A stretch of DNA of 64,000 nucleotides from Cupriavidus respiraculi. Lineage in GTDB: Bacteria; Pseudomonadota; Gammaproteobacteria; Burkholderiales; Burkholderiaceae. The translations under genes were made by a program, and so were the position numbers. Below are positions 9,809 through 18,711 of the stretch, one piece after another (within the stretch, counting starts at the first letter, position 1; each line of letters begins with the position of its first letter). The notes under the pieces were generated by a model, which made no database searches, was not told the origin of the DNA, and was given only the letters and a program-made list of their open reading frames with translations. The DNA is taken from the NCBI RefSeq assembly GCF_914271545.1, contig NZ_CAJZAH010000003.1, forward strand, positions 1-64,000, written 5' to 3'.

Positions 9809-10999
9809 TCAGCGGATCACCGTGCCGCGCGAATTGATCACGGTCATCTCGACGAACTTCGAGCCGACATGCGAGTCCGGCGAGAAGTTGACGATGAAGC
9901 CGCCCAGGTCGACGTTGCGCATCGATTCCAGCGCGGTCACCAGCCTGTCGCGCGTGAGGTCCTTGCCGGCCCGCCGCAGCCCTTCCACGAAGGCCTTGGC
10001 CGAGATGAAGCCCTCGATGCTGGCGTAGTCGAATTCGTTCTGCCTGCCCGCGGCCTGCAGCAGCCGCAGGTATTCGCGCACCACCGGCAGCGTCGCATTG
10101 CCCGGATGGGGCATGACCTGCGAGATCACCACGCCGCTGCCCAGCGGCCCCACCGACCTCGCCAGCGCCTGCGTGCCGACGAAGGACACGTTGTAGAACT
10201 GTCCGGTGTAGCCGCGGCGAACCGCTTCCTTGACGAAGGCGCCGGCGGTGGCATAAGCGCTGATCATCACCACCGCATCTGGCTTGGCCTTCATCGCCCC
10301 CTGCATCGCGTCGCCGATCTCCACGGTGTTGCGGATCACGGTCTCGCGCGCCACGATCTGCACGCCGCTGTCCGGCTCGGCGGCCAGCGCCCGTTCCAGG
10401 CCGGACAGGCCGGCCTTGCCGTAGCCGTCGTCGTTGTAGACCACGGCCACGCGCTTGAGCCCCGTGGTGCGGATCTGCCGCAGGATGGCGGCGGTCTCCT
10501 CGTTGTAGCCGGCGCGCACATGGAAGACGTAGCGGTTATGCGGCTGGCGCAGCGATTCGGCGCCGGTGAACGGGCCGAAGAACGGCACCTTCGCCTGGGT
10601 GGCAATGGGCAACGCGGCCTGGCTGGTGGGCGTGCCGACGTAGCCGAACAAGGCGAATACGCGGTCCTGCTCGATCAGCGCCTGGGTGTTCTTCGCGGCG
10701 GCCTCGGGCTCGTAGTAGTCGTCCAGCGCCTTCAGTTCGATCCTGCGGCCGAACACTCCGCCTTGCTGGTTGATGTGATCGAAGTAGAGGCGGGCGCCCG
10801 CGTGCATCTGCTTGCCGAGGACCGCGGTGGGCCCTGTCAGCGCGGCCGACTGGCCCAGCAGGATGGTGTCGGCGGAGACGCCCGTTTCCGCGGCCCTCGC
10901 GATGGAGGGAGCGATGATGGCGGCCGCCACTGTCCCGATGGCGCACGCCGCCAGCAGGCCGGCGAAGCGCCGGCCCTTGACCCCAGATTCTCGTTGCAT
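9809..10999 (-). CDS. Branched-chain amino acid-type ABC receptor (Peripla_BP_6)
   Basis: A 396-residue periplasmic receptor of the LivJ/LivK class. The signal peptide is about 36 residues (cleavage after SIARA). The mature start, ETGVSADTILLGQSAALTGP, is typical of the class, as is the two-lobed layout with GARLYFDHINQQGGVFGR and YVFHVRAGYNEE. Orphan members in Burkholderiaceae bind varied ligands (aromatic acids, amides, amino acids), so the substrate is open. No permease or ATPase genes of the Liv type are nearby, so it must work with a transporter encoded elsewhere. Confidence 0.88.
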   Translation of the reverse strand: MQRESGVKGRRFAGLLAACAIGTVAAAIIAPSIARAAETGVSADTILLGQSAALTGPTAVLGKQMHAGARLYFDHINQQGGVFGRRIELKALDDYYEPEAAAKNTQALIEQDRVFALFGYVGTPTSQAALPIATQAKVPFFGPFTGAESLRQPHNRYVFHVRAGYNEETAAILRQIRTTGLKRVAVVYNDDGYGKAGLSGLERALAAEPDSGVQIVARETVIRNTVEIGDAMQGAMKAKPDAVVMISAYATAGAFVKEAVRRGYTGQFYNVSFVGTQALARSVGPLGSGVVISQVMPHPGNATLPVVREYLRLLQAAGRQNEFDYASIEGFISAKAFVEGLRRAGKDLTRDRLVTALESMRNVDLGGFIVNFSPDSHVGSKFVEMTVINSRGTVIR

Positions 11000-11328
11000 G
11001 GTGTTCCCGTCAAAAACGGCTTGTCATGTACCGTCCGGCTACCCGTATTCGTGCTGCTTCCGGTCTGCGCCGGCGGGTGTCGGCACATCATAATCGAATA
11101 CAATCCAAGGCAAACGAAATCGCGAGCCGACGCGGCCAGTGGCGATGCCGGCGCACAACACGCGGTCCGGCATGCGCGGTGCCCCACGGTATCGCGCCGC
11201 GGCTTCGGGCCCCGCGTGCGGCCCCGATTCCGCCGTCGCACCACGACGTCGTGTCGTCGCTGTGCAGCCGATCGCCGACGGCAGCAGCCCCGCGCCTCAT
11301 CCATTTCCATCGCCCGCCCGGAGACCCC
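11000..11328. other. Divergent intergenic region upstream of the receptor and the oxidoreductase
   Basis: These 329 bases separate two divergent genes. An AT-richer patch at about 11085-11110 holds possible -10 elements on both strands (TACAAT at 11099-11104 rightward, TATGAT leftward), but no well-spaced -35 box could be fixed. No gene is visible. The oxidoreductase ribosome binding site CGGAGA lies at about 11319-11324. Confidence 0.45.
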
Positions 11329-13428
11329 ATGGCTTCCCGCATCGTCCGCGCCGCCTGTCCCCACGATTGTCCCGACACCTGCGCCCTGCTCGTCACCGTC
11401 GAGGACGGCCGCGCGATCAAGGTCGCCGGCGACCCGGACCATCCCGCCACGCAGGGCGTGCTGTGCACCAAGGTCTCGCGCTATACCGAGCGCACCTACC
11501 ATCCGGACCGGCTGCTGACGCCGATGAAGCGGGTGGGCCGCAAGGGCGAGGGCAAGTTCGAGGCGATCTCCTGGGACGAGGCGCTCGACACCGTGGCGCG
11601 GCGCCTGTCCGGCATCGCGGCCCGCGACCCCCAGGCCATCCTGCCGTACAGCTATGCCGGCACCATGGGCCTGGTGCAGGGCGAAAGCATGGCCGCGCGC
11701 TTCTTCCACAAGCTCGGCGCCTCGCTGCTGGACCGCACCATCTGCGCCAGCGCCGGCGCGACCGCGCTGCGCTATACGTACGGGGCGAGTGTCGGCATGG
11801 ATATCGAGCACGTGGCCGATGCCAAGCTGATCGTGATCTGGGGCGGCAATCCGATCGCCTCCAACCTGCATTTCTGGACGCGCGTCCAGGAGGCGAAGCG
11901 GCGCGGCGCGACGCTGGTGGCGATCGACCCGTACCGCTCGCTGACCGCGGAGAAATGCCACCGGCATATCGCGCCGATGCCGGGCACCGACGCCGCGCTG
12001 GCGCTGGCGATCGTCCACGTGCTGATTCGCGACGACCTGCTGGACCACGACTACATCGCCCGGCATACGGTCGGCTTCGACGCGCTGGCCGAGCGCGCGC
12101 GGGCCTATTCGCCGGCGCGTGCCGCCGAGCTGTGCGGCGTGGACGCGGCCGAGATCGAATGGCTGGCGGCGCTGTACGGCAACCTCGCGGTGCGCGAGCG
12201 CCAGCCGGTGGCCATCCGGCTGAACTACGGCATGCAGCGCGCCCACGGCGGCGGCCAGGGCGTGCGCGCGGTGGCCTGCCTGCCGTCGCTGGTCGGCGCA
12301 TGGCGCCACGCGGCCGGGGGACTGCAACTGTCCACGTCGGGCTTCTTCCCCGTCGACAATGCCGCGCTGCAGCGCCCGGACCTGCTGCCCGGCTGGCCGG
12401 CGGTGCCGCGCACCATCAACATGAGCACCATCGGCGACGCGCTGCTGGGCGAGGGCCTGCCGGCGGGCTCGCCGAAGGTGGAGGCGCTGGTCGTGTACAA
12501 CAGCAACCCGGTCGCGGTGGCGCCCGAGTCGGGCAAGGTCGCGGCGGGCTTCGGCCGGGAGGACCTGTTCACGGTGGTGCTGGAGCAGTTCCGCACCGAT
12601 ACGGCCGACTATGCCGACATCCTCCTGCCCGCCACCACGCAGCTCGAGCATGTCGACGTGCACAAGGCCTACGGCCACACCTATTTTCTCGCCAACAACC
12701 AGGCCATCGCCCCGCAGGGGCAGGCGCTGCCGAACACCGAGATCTTCCGCCGGCTGGCCGCGCGCATGGGCTTTACCGATCCGTGCTTCGCGGACAGCGA
12801 CGAGGCGATCGCCGCCCAGGCCATTCTGCCGGGCGACGCGCGCGCGCAAGGCATCGACTGGGAAACGCTGAAGGCGCGGGGCTGGCAGAAGCTCAACCTG
12901 CCGGCGGCGCCGTTCGCCGAGGGCGGCTTTCCGACCGCCTCCGGCAAGTGCGAGTTCTATTCCGAGGCGATGCGGCGCGACGGGCTCGATCCGCTGCCCG
13001 GCTATGTCGCGCCGTACGAGGCGCCCAGTTCGGCGCCGGAGCTGGCGGCCCGCTATCCGCTCGCGATGATCTCGCCGCCGGCGCGCAACTTCCTGAACAG
13101 CACCTTCGTCAACGTGGACAGCCTGCGTGCCACCGAGGGCGAACCGCACCTGGACATCCATCCCGACGATGCGGCCGCCCGGCACATCGCGGACGGCGCG
13201 ATGGTGCGCGCGTTCAACGACCGCGGCAGCCTGATGGCGCGGGCCCGCGTGACCGACCGCGCGCGGCGCGGCCTGGTGGTGGGCCTGTCGATCTGGTGGA
13301 AGAAGCTGGCGCCGGACGGCAAGAACGCCAATGAGCTGACCAGCCAGCGCCTGACCGACATGGGCCGCGCGCCGGTGTTCTACGACTGCCTGGTGGAGGT
13401 CGAACCGGCGGAGCGGGTCGCGGCATGA
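11329..13428 (+). CDS. Molybdopterin oxidoreductase with N-terminal 4Fe-4S site
   Basis: A 699-residue member of the MopB (DMSO reductase) superfamily, cytoplasmic because no twin-arginine signal is present. The N-terminus carries the cluster ligands Cys10, Cys14, Cys18 (CPHDCPDTC) and Cys46 (VLCTK), so a [4Fe-4S] cluster next to bis-MGD is expected. The catalytic domain and a C-terminal molydopterin-dinucleotide-binding domain (from about NFLNSTFVNVDSLRATEGEP) follow. The metal ligand position around TICASAGATALRYTYG cannot be assigned by eye, so the substrate is unknown. The start follows a CGGAGA ribosome binding site. Its stop overlaps the start of the next gene, and no electron-transfer subunit genes are adjacent. 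Confidence 0.88.
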   Translation: MASRIVRAACPHDCPDTCALLVTVEDGRAIKVAGDPDHPATQGVLCTKVSRYTERTYHPDRLLTPMKRVGRKGEGKFEAISWDEALDTVARRLSGIAARDPQAILPYSYAGTMGLVQGESMAARFFHKLGASLLDRTICASAGATALRYTYGASVGMDIEHVADAKLIVIWGGNPIASNLHFWTRVQEAKRRGATLVAIDPYRSLTAEKCHRHIAPMPGTDAALALAIVHVLIRDDLLDHDYIARHTVGFDALAERARAYSPARAAELCGVDAAEIEWLAALYGNLAVRERQPVAIRLNYGMQRAHGGGQGVRAVACLPSLVGAWRHAAGGLQLSTSGFFPVDNAALQRPDLLPGWPAVPRTINMSTIGDALLGEGLPAGSPKVEALVVYNSNPVAVAPESGKVAAGFGREDLFTVVLEQFRTDTADYADILLPATTQLEHVDVHKAYGHTYFLANNQAIAPQGQALPNTEIFRRLAARMGFTDPCFADSDEAIAAQAILPGDARAQGIDWETLKARGWQKLNLPAAPFAEGGFPTASGKCEFYSEAMRRDGLDPLPGYVAPYEAPSSAPELAARYPLAMISPPARNFLNSTFVNVDSLRATEGEPHLDIHPDDAAARHIADGAMVRAFNDRGSLMARARVTDRARRGLVVGLSIWWKKLAPDGKNANELTSQRLTDMGRAPVFYDCLVEVEPAERVAA

Positions 13429-14579
13429 GCCTGGGGCGGCGGCCCGGGCTGCGCGCGGCGGCAACGCTCGCCGCGTTCGGCCTGGCTGCGCTGCTGGCCG
13501 GCTGCGAGGCGGTCGGCTACTACGCCCAGTCGATCGGCGGCCATCTCGGCGTGATGGCGCAATCCAGTCCGCTGGACGAGGCCATCGCGTCCGCGCGCTA
13601 CGCCAACGATGCGCGGCTGGCGCAGCGGCTGGCGCTGGCCGGCAGCATCCGCGATTTCGCCTCGCGCGAACTGGCGCTCCCCGACAACGGCAGCTATCGG
13701 CGCTATGCCAACCTGCACCGGCCCTACGTGGTGTGGAGCGTGTTCGCCACGCCGGAACTTTCGCTGACGCTGCACAAGTGGTGCTTCCTGGTGGTGGGCT
13801 GCATCGACTATCGCGGCTACTACGCGCAGGCCGACGCCGAGCGCTATGCCGCACAACTGCGTGCCAGAGGCCTGGAGGCGTATGTGGCCGGCGTGCCGGC
13901 CTATTCGACGCTGGGCTACTTCGACGACCCGTTGCTCAATACCTTCGTCTACCTGCCGGAGGGCGAACTGGCGCGGCTGATCTTCCACGAACTGGCGCAC
14001 CAGGTGGTCTATGTGCGCAACGACACCGCCTTCAACGAATCGTTCGCCAGCGCCGTGGAGACGGCCGGCGTGGCGCGCTGGATGGCGCTCGACGCCTCGG
14101 CCGACGCGCGCGCGAGCTACCGGCAATACGATGCGCGGCGGCGGCAGTTCCGGGCGCTGCTGCTGCAGACGCGCGCGCGTCTGGACGAGGCCTACCGCAG
14201 CGGCATGGACGATGACGCCAAGCGCGCCGCCAAGGCACGGATCTTCGACGACATGCGCGCGCGCTACGCGCAGCTGAAGGAAGAGTGGGGCGGCTACAGC
14301 GGTTACGATCGCTGGTTCCACCAGCCGCTCACCAACGCGCATCTGGCCGCGGTGGCAACGTACCAGCAATGGGTGCCGTCGTTCCTCGTGCTGCTGTCGC
14401 GATGCGGCGGCGACTGGAAGCGCTTCTATGCCGAGGCCAAGCGCATCGGCGAGCTGCCCAAGGCGCAGCGCGATGCGGCACTGCGGGCGCTGGCGCCGCC
14501 GGCCACGGGAGGCGACGTGCTCAAGGCGGACGGCGCGGCGGGCGATTCGCACCCCGCGCCAACGCAAGGCGCGCGCTGA
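13425..14579 (+). CDS. Predicted zinc aminopeptidase lipoprotein (PF10023 type)
   Basis: A 384-residue protein with a lipoprotein signal (LLAGC, Cys27) and a gluzincin-like zinc site: HELAH at 188-192 and a downstream NESFAS (204-209) that would give the third ligand. This matches the predicted aminopeptidase family of COG4324. It should sit in the envelope, anchored by lipid. Its ATG overlaps the stop of the molybdopterin oxidoreductase (ATGA), although that enzyme lacks an export signal, so the two products probably work in different compartments. Conserved YVVWSVFATPELSL and YRGYYAQADA lie before the zinc site. Substrates are not known. Confidence 0.85.
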   Translation: MSLGRRPGLRAAATLAAFGLAALLAGCEAVGYYAQSIGGHLGVMAQSSPLDEAIASARYANDARLAQRLALAGSIRDFASRELALPDNGSYRRYANLHRPYVVWSVFATPELSLTLHKWCFLVVGCIDYRGYYAQADAERYAAQLRARGLEAYVAGVPAYSTLGYFDDPLLNTFVYLPEGELARLIFHELAHQVVYVRNDTAFNESFASAVETAGVARWMALDASADARASYRQYDARRRQFRALLLQTRARLDEAYRSGMDDDAKRAAKARIFDDMRARYAQLKEEWGGYSGYDRWFHQPLTNAHLAAVATYQQWVPSFLVLLSRCGGDWKRFYAEAKRIGELPKAQRDAALRALAPPATGGDVLKADGAAGDSHPAPTQGAR

Positions 14580-14769
14580 GGGTCGTCCTGTGCGGGCCAT
14601 GCCCTGGCCGGGTCTGCGCTGCTCAGGGTATTCCCGATACGCACGGCGATATTGCGCGCCGGACCACGCGCTGTTCCAGAGGACTTCGTCTAACGTGTTG
14701 TCTAAACAGGGGCAGCCGTTTAGCATTTCCCGCAAATCGAACGACCATTCAAAAAACAGGAGACGGCAT

Positions 14770-16452
14770 ATGGAAAAGCCCTGGCTGAACAACTATCCGG
14801 CTGGCGTGCCCGCCGAGATCGATGCCAACCAGTACCGGTCGCTGGCCCAGTTGCTGGAGGAGTCGTTTCGCCAGTATGCCGATCGCCGCGCCTTCGTCTG
14901 CATGGACAAGGCCATCACCTACGCCGAGCTGGACCGCCTGTCCGCGCAGTTCGGCGCCTGGCTGCAGTCGCGCGGGCTGAAGCCCGGGGCGCGCGTGGCC
15001 ATCATGATGCCCAACGTATTGCAGTATCCGGTGGCGCTGGCCGCCGTGCTGCGCGCCGGCTATGTGGTGGTCAACGTCAACCCGCTCTATACCCCGCGCG
15101 AGCTGGAGCACCAGCTCAAGGACAGTGGCGCGGAGGCCATCGTCATCCTCGAAAACTTCGCCGCGACGCTGCAGCAGGTGCTGCCCAACACCCCGATCCG
15201 CCATGTGGTGGTGGCCAGCATGGGCGAGATGCTGGGCGCGCTCAAGGGCGCCATCGTCAATTTCGTCGTGCGCAACGTCAAGAAGATGGTGCCGGCGTGG
15301 GAGCTGCCGAACTGCGTGCGCTTCAGCGACGCGCTGGCCGAAGGCGCGCGCCTGACGCTGAAGCCCGCCGATACCGGTCCGGACGACATCGCCTTCCTGC
15401 AGTACACCGGCGGCACCACTGGCGTCTCCAAGGGCGCCGTGCTGCTGCACCGTAACGTGGTCGCGAATGTGCTGCAATCCGAGGCCTGGATGCAGCCCGC
15501 CCTGGCCAAGGGCACGCCGATCGAGCAGATCGTCACCATCACCGCGCTGCCGCTGTACCACATCTTCGCGCTGACGGTCTGCGCGCTGCTGGGCATGCGC
15601 GGCGGCGGCCTGTGCGTGCTGATCCCGAACCCGCGCGATATTCCGGGCTTTATCGGCGAGCTGCGCAAGTACAAGTTCCACATGTTCCCGGCGGTCAACA
15701 CGCTCTACAACGCGCTGATCAATCATCCGGATATCGCCAAGGTCGACTTTTCCCAGCTGCGGGTGGCCAATGGCGGCGGCATGGCGGTGCAGGAAGCGGT
15801 GGCCAAAAAATGGCTGGCCGGAACGGGGTGCCCGATCATCGAAGGCTATGGCCTGTCCGAGACGTCGCCCTCGGCCACCTGCAACCCGACCGACACCGAC
15901 GTCTTCTCCGGCACCATCGGGCTGCCGTTGCCTTCCACCGACATCGCCATCCGCGACGACGAGGGACGCGACGTGCCGATCGGCCAACCGGGCGAGATCT
16001 GCATCCGCGGGCCGCAGGTGATGGCCGGCTACTGGATGCGGGCCGACGAGACGGCCAAGGTCATGACGCCCGACGGCTTCTTCAAGACCGGCGATATCGG
16101 CGTCATGGACGAGCGCGGCTATACGAAGATCGTCGATCGCAAGAAGGACATGATCCTGGTCTCGGGCTTCAACGTCTATCCCAACGAGGTCGAGGGCGTG
16201 GTGGCGGAGTGTCCGGGCGTGCTGGAGGTGGCGGCCGTGGGCGTGCCCGACGAGCACTCGGGCGAGGTGGTCAAGCTGTTCGTGGTGCGCAAGGACCCGG
16301 CGCTGACCGAGGCGGACGTGGTCGCGTATTGCAAGGAGCGGCTGACCGGCTACAAGCGCCCCAAGTACATCGAATTCCGCAACGAGCTGCCCAAGACCAA
16401 CGTGGGCAAGATCCTGCGGCGCGAGCTGCGCGACAGCCGCAAGGCGGCCTGA
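14770..16452 (+). CDS. fadD: Long-chain fatty acid-CoA ligase (FadD-like)
   Basis: A 560-residue adenylate-forming enzyme that activates fatty acids to acyl-CoA for beta-oxidation, probably at the inner membrane. The AMP-binding P-loop YTGGTTGVSKG is at 212-222, GYGLSETSP at 359-367, and the C-terminal domain has KTGDIGVMDERGYTKIVDRK plus the catalytic lysine in KTNVGKILRREL. The length and the FadD-type linker fit long- or medium-chain substrates, but chain length cannot be read. The start has a good AGGAGACGG ribosome binding site. A 190-bp gap separates it from the upstream operon, so it is probably transcribed alone. Confidence 0.88.
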   Translation: MEKPWLNNYPAGVPAEIDANQYRSLAQLLEESFRQYADRRAFVCMDKAITYAELDRLSAQFGAWLQSRGLKPGARVAIMMPNVLQYPVALAAVLRAGYVVVNVNPLYTPRELEHQLKDSGAEAIVILENFAATLQQVLPNTPIRHVVVASMGEMLGALKGAIVNFVVRNVKKMVPAWELPNCVRFSDALAEGARLTLKPADTGPDDIAFLQYTGGTTGVSKGAVLLHRNVVANVLQSEAWMQPALAKGTPIEQIVTITALPLYHIFALTVCALLGMRGGGLCVLIPNPRDIPGFIGELRKYKFHMFPAVNTLYNALINHPDIAKVDFSQLRVANGGGMAVQEAVAKKWLAGTGCPIIEGYGLSETSPSATCNPTDTDVFSGTIGLPLPSTDIAIRDDEGRDVPIGQPGEICIRGPQVMAGYWMRADETAKVMTPDGFFKTGDIGVMDERGYTKIVDRKKDMILVSGFNVYPNEVEGVVAECPGVLEVAAVGVPDEHSGEVVKLFVVRKDPALTEADVVAYCKERLTGYKRPKYIEFRNELPKTNVGKILRRELRDSRKAA

Positions 16453-16477
16453 CCCCACAGCGTTCCCGTCTACCGGC

Positions 16478-16948
16478 TCAGCACTCGTTCGACGGCGCGA
16501 TCTGCGGATCGCGCTGTGCGCCGCTGTAGATCACGCGCACGCAGTTGCCCGGCTCCAGGCCCGGCGCGGCCGGTCCATTGGCGCTGACGGTCGCGCCGTC
16601 GATGGTCGCGACCTTGTAATGGAAGATGTCGACCTGCTGGACGGGCTGCTGCTGCCGGTTCAGTAGGCGCGTCAGGTCGACGGCGAAACCGACTCCCATG
16701 CCGCTGCCGCCGCCCCAGCTGCCCCCGCCCGCTCCCACGCCGACCCCGACGCCGGAATAGCCCGGATAGCCCGGGTCCGTGACGTCCATGCGCGTGAGAA
16801 AGGTCTTTTCCGTGATGCGCCCGAGCTGAACCGTCGCGTTGACCGCCGACACCTGGGCGGGGGGCGGCGCCGACGGCGTGGTGCCGCAGGCGACGATGAC
16901 CAATAGCAGCGGCAGGGCCGCCAGCGTGTTGCGTCCGTGGGTTTTCAT
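16478..16948 (-). CDS. Small glycine-rich lipoprotein
   Basis: A 156-residue predicted lipoprotein, MKTHGRNTLAALPLLLVIVA then Cys21. After a proline-rich linker comes a stretch (about 70-95) dominated by Gly, Val and Ser that looks like a glycine zipper, as in SlyB-like envelope proteins, and a C-terminal region with NCVRVIYSG. I cannot assign it to a family firmly. Its ATG overlaps the stop of the MarR gene (ATGA), so it is co-translated with, and probably controlled by, that regulator. Confidence 0.72.
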   Translation of the reverse strand: MKTHGRNTLAALPLLLVIVACGTTPSAPPPAQVSAVNATVQLGRITEKTFLTRMDVTDPGYPGYSGVGVGVGAGGGSWGGGSGMGVGFAVDLTRLLNRQQQPVQQVDIFHYKVATIDGATVSANGPAAPGLEPGNCVRVIYSGAQRDPQIAPSNEC

Positions 16949-17451
16949 GATGTCACCAGGGTGGACTTCAGCCGGCCCAGCAGCCGGAAAAGGGTGCGTC
17001 GGTCGCTGGCTCCCAGCCCCGCGAACAGCTGCTCCACCCACTGCTCATGGGCGCGCGCCATCCCGGAGAAAGCCGCGCGGCCGGCGGGTGTCAGCCGGAT
17101 CAGATAGGCGCGCCGATCGGTCGGCAGCGGCTCGCGCAATACCAGCCCCTCCTGCTCCAGCTGGTCGGTGATGCCGGTCACGTTGCCGCCGGTCACCATC
17201 ATGCGGCGCGACAGCTCGCCCATCTTCAGGCCCTCCGGATGGCGGTCCAGCTGCGCCATCAGGTCGAAGCGCGGCAGCGTGCAGGCGAACTGCTGGCGCA
17301 GCCGGGTGCGGATATCGGCCTCGACCAGGTTGGTGCAGGTCAGCAGCCGCAGCCACAGGCGCAGGGCGTCGTGGCTGTTGTCATCGGCGCGGGTTTCGAG
17401 ATCGACCGGCAGCGCGGTCGCGCCACCGGGTTCGGCGGGGGAGGGTGGCAT
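16945..17451 (-). CDS. MarR family transcriptional regulator
   Basis: A 168-residue winged-helix regulator. The recognition helix region is GELSRRMMVTGGNVTGITDQ (about 78-97), followed by the wing and by the family signature PTDRRAYLIRLTPAGRA. Regulators of this class usually repress their own operon and release DNA on binding small phenolic compounds or on oxidation. The downstream coupled lipoprotein is the obvious candidate target. The ligand cannot be predicted, and no operator was identified in the 84-bp gap to the next gene. Confidence 0.9.
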   Translation of the reverse strand: MPPSPAEPGGATALPVDLETRADDNSHDALRLWLRLLTCTNLVEADIRTRLRQQFACTLPRFDLMAQLDRHPEGLKMGELSRRMMVTGGNVTGITDQLEQEGLVLREPLPTDRRAYLIRLTPAGRAAFSGMARAHEQWVEQLFAGLGASDRRTLFRLLGRLKSTLVTS

Positions 17452-17535
17452 CGGGAACGGCCGTGCGGCAGATTGTTTGATGCCTGAAGTATATGCCCGG
17501 CGCGGGGCCGGGCATGCAACGCGCGGTCCGGTGCC

Positions 17536-18540
17536 TCAATCCACCTTGGCGCCGGAATCCTTCACGACCTTGGCCCACTTGGCGGTTTCATTGCGGATAT
17601 GGGTGGCGAACTGCTGCGGCGTGTTGCCGGAGGGCTCGGCGCCCTGCGCCTGCATCTTTTCGCGCATCGCCGGGGTGGCCAGGGCCTTGGCCACTTCCTG
17701 CTGCACGCGCGTGACGATCTCCTGGGGCGTGCCCGCGGGCGCCAGCAGGCCGAACCAGGAACTGGCCTCGTAGCCGGGCAGGTTGGCGGCTTGCGCCACT
17801 GTCGGCACGCCGGGCAGTGCGGGGGAGGGCTTGGCGCTGGTCACCGCGAGCGCCTTGAGCTTGCCGCCCTTGATCAGGCCCATCGACGACGGCAGGTTGT
17901 CGAACATCACGTGCACGGTGCCGGCCGAGAGATCGGCCAGCGCCGGACCGCTGCCCTTGTACGGGAAATGGACCATGTAGGTCTTGGTCTGCGTCTTGAA
18001 CAGTTCGCCGGCCAGATGGATCGAGGTGCCATTGCCGCTCGATGCCATGTTCAGCTTGCCGGGATTGGCGCGCGCATAGGCGATCAGGTCGTTGACGCTG
18101 TTGATCTTGTTCTGCTGCGCGAAGGCGGGGTTGATGACCAGCACGTTCGGCACCGCGGCCACCAGCGTGATGGGCACGAAGTCCTTGATCGGATCGAACG
18201 GCAGCTTGCCATAGAGCGACTGGTTGATGCCATGGGTGCCCACCGTGCCCATCAGCAGCGTGTAGCCGTCGGGCGCGGCCTTGGCCACCATGTCGGCGCC
18301 GATATTGCCGCCCGCGCCGGGCCGGTTGTCGACCACCACGTTCCAGCCGTCGAGCTTGGACAACTCGGCCGACACGGCGCGCGCGAGGATATCGGTGGTG
18401 CCGCCGGGGGCGAACGGAACGACGAGGCGGATGGGTTTGGTCGGATACGGATCGGCGGCGTGCGCGGCGGGCTGCCACGCGAGCGCGGCGAGGCCGGCGG
18501 CGAACAGCAGTTGCGTGGCGCGGCGGCGGTTGGCTTGCAT
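17536..18540 (-). CDS. Bug family (TctC-type) tripartite tricarboxylate transporter receptor
   Basis: A 334-residue periplasmic receptor. The signal peptide is about 28 residues (cleavage after AAHA), then the classic [21 protein letters not shown] start and [22 protein letters not shown]. These receptors bind carboxylates and usually act with TctA/TctB membrane subunits, which are absent here. The gene is one of the many orphan Bug receptors seen in Burkholderiales. It is on the same strand as the MarR gene but separated by 84 bases. Confidence 0.92.
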   Translation of the reverse strand: MQANRRRATQLLFAAGLAALAWQPAAHAADPYPTKPIRLVVPFAPGGTTDILARAVSAELSKLDGWNVVVDNRPGAGGNIGADMVAKAAPDGYTLLMGTVGTHGINQSLYGKLPFDPIKDFVPITLVAAVPNVLVINPAFAQQNKINSVNDLIAYARANPGKLNMASSGNGTSIHLAGELFKTQTKTYMVHFPYKGSGPALADLSAGTVHVMFDNLPSSMGLIKGGKLKALAVTSAKPSPALPGVPTVAQAANLPGYEASSWFGLLAPAGTPQEIVTRVQQEVAKALATPAMREKMQAQGAEPSGNTPQQFATHIRNETAKWAKVVKDSGAKVD

Positions 18541-18663
18541 GCGGTCTCCAGAGTCTTGGGTATCGGCTTGCGGCGAGGCCGCGGCCGTGGTGGGTGCATT
18601 CTAGAAGCGCCGGCTTGCCGTGCCGATGAGGTGAAGCCCTATGAACCGTTGGCCACGCCAAAG

Positions 18664-18689
18664 AAAAAAGGCACCCGAAGGTGCCTTTT
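18664..18689 (-). terminator. Rho-independent terminator of the porin gene
   Basis: The stem GGCACC-CGAA-GGTGCC at 18670-18685 is flanked by A6 on the left and T4 on the right. Read leftward it ends in a six-T run, and it lies about 25 bases after the porin stop. It could also stop rightward transcription. Confidence 0.9.
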
Positions 18690-18711
18690 CCCGAGGCTGG
18701 TGAAGCCGGAC

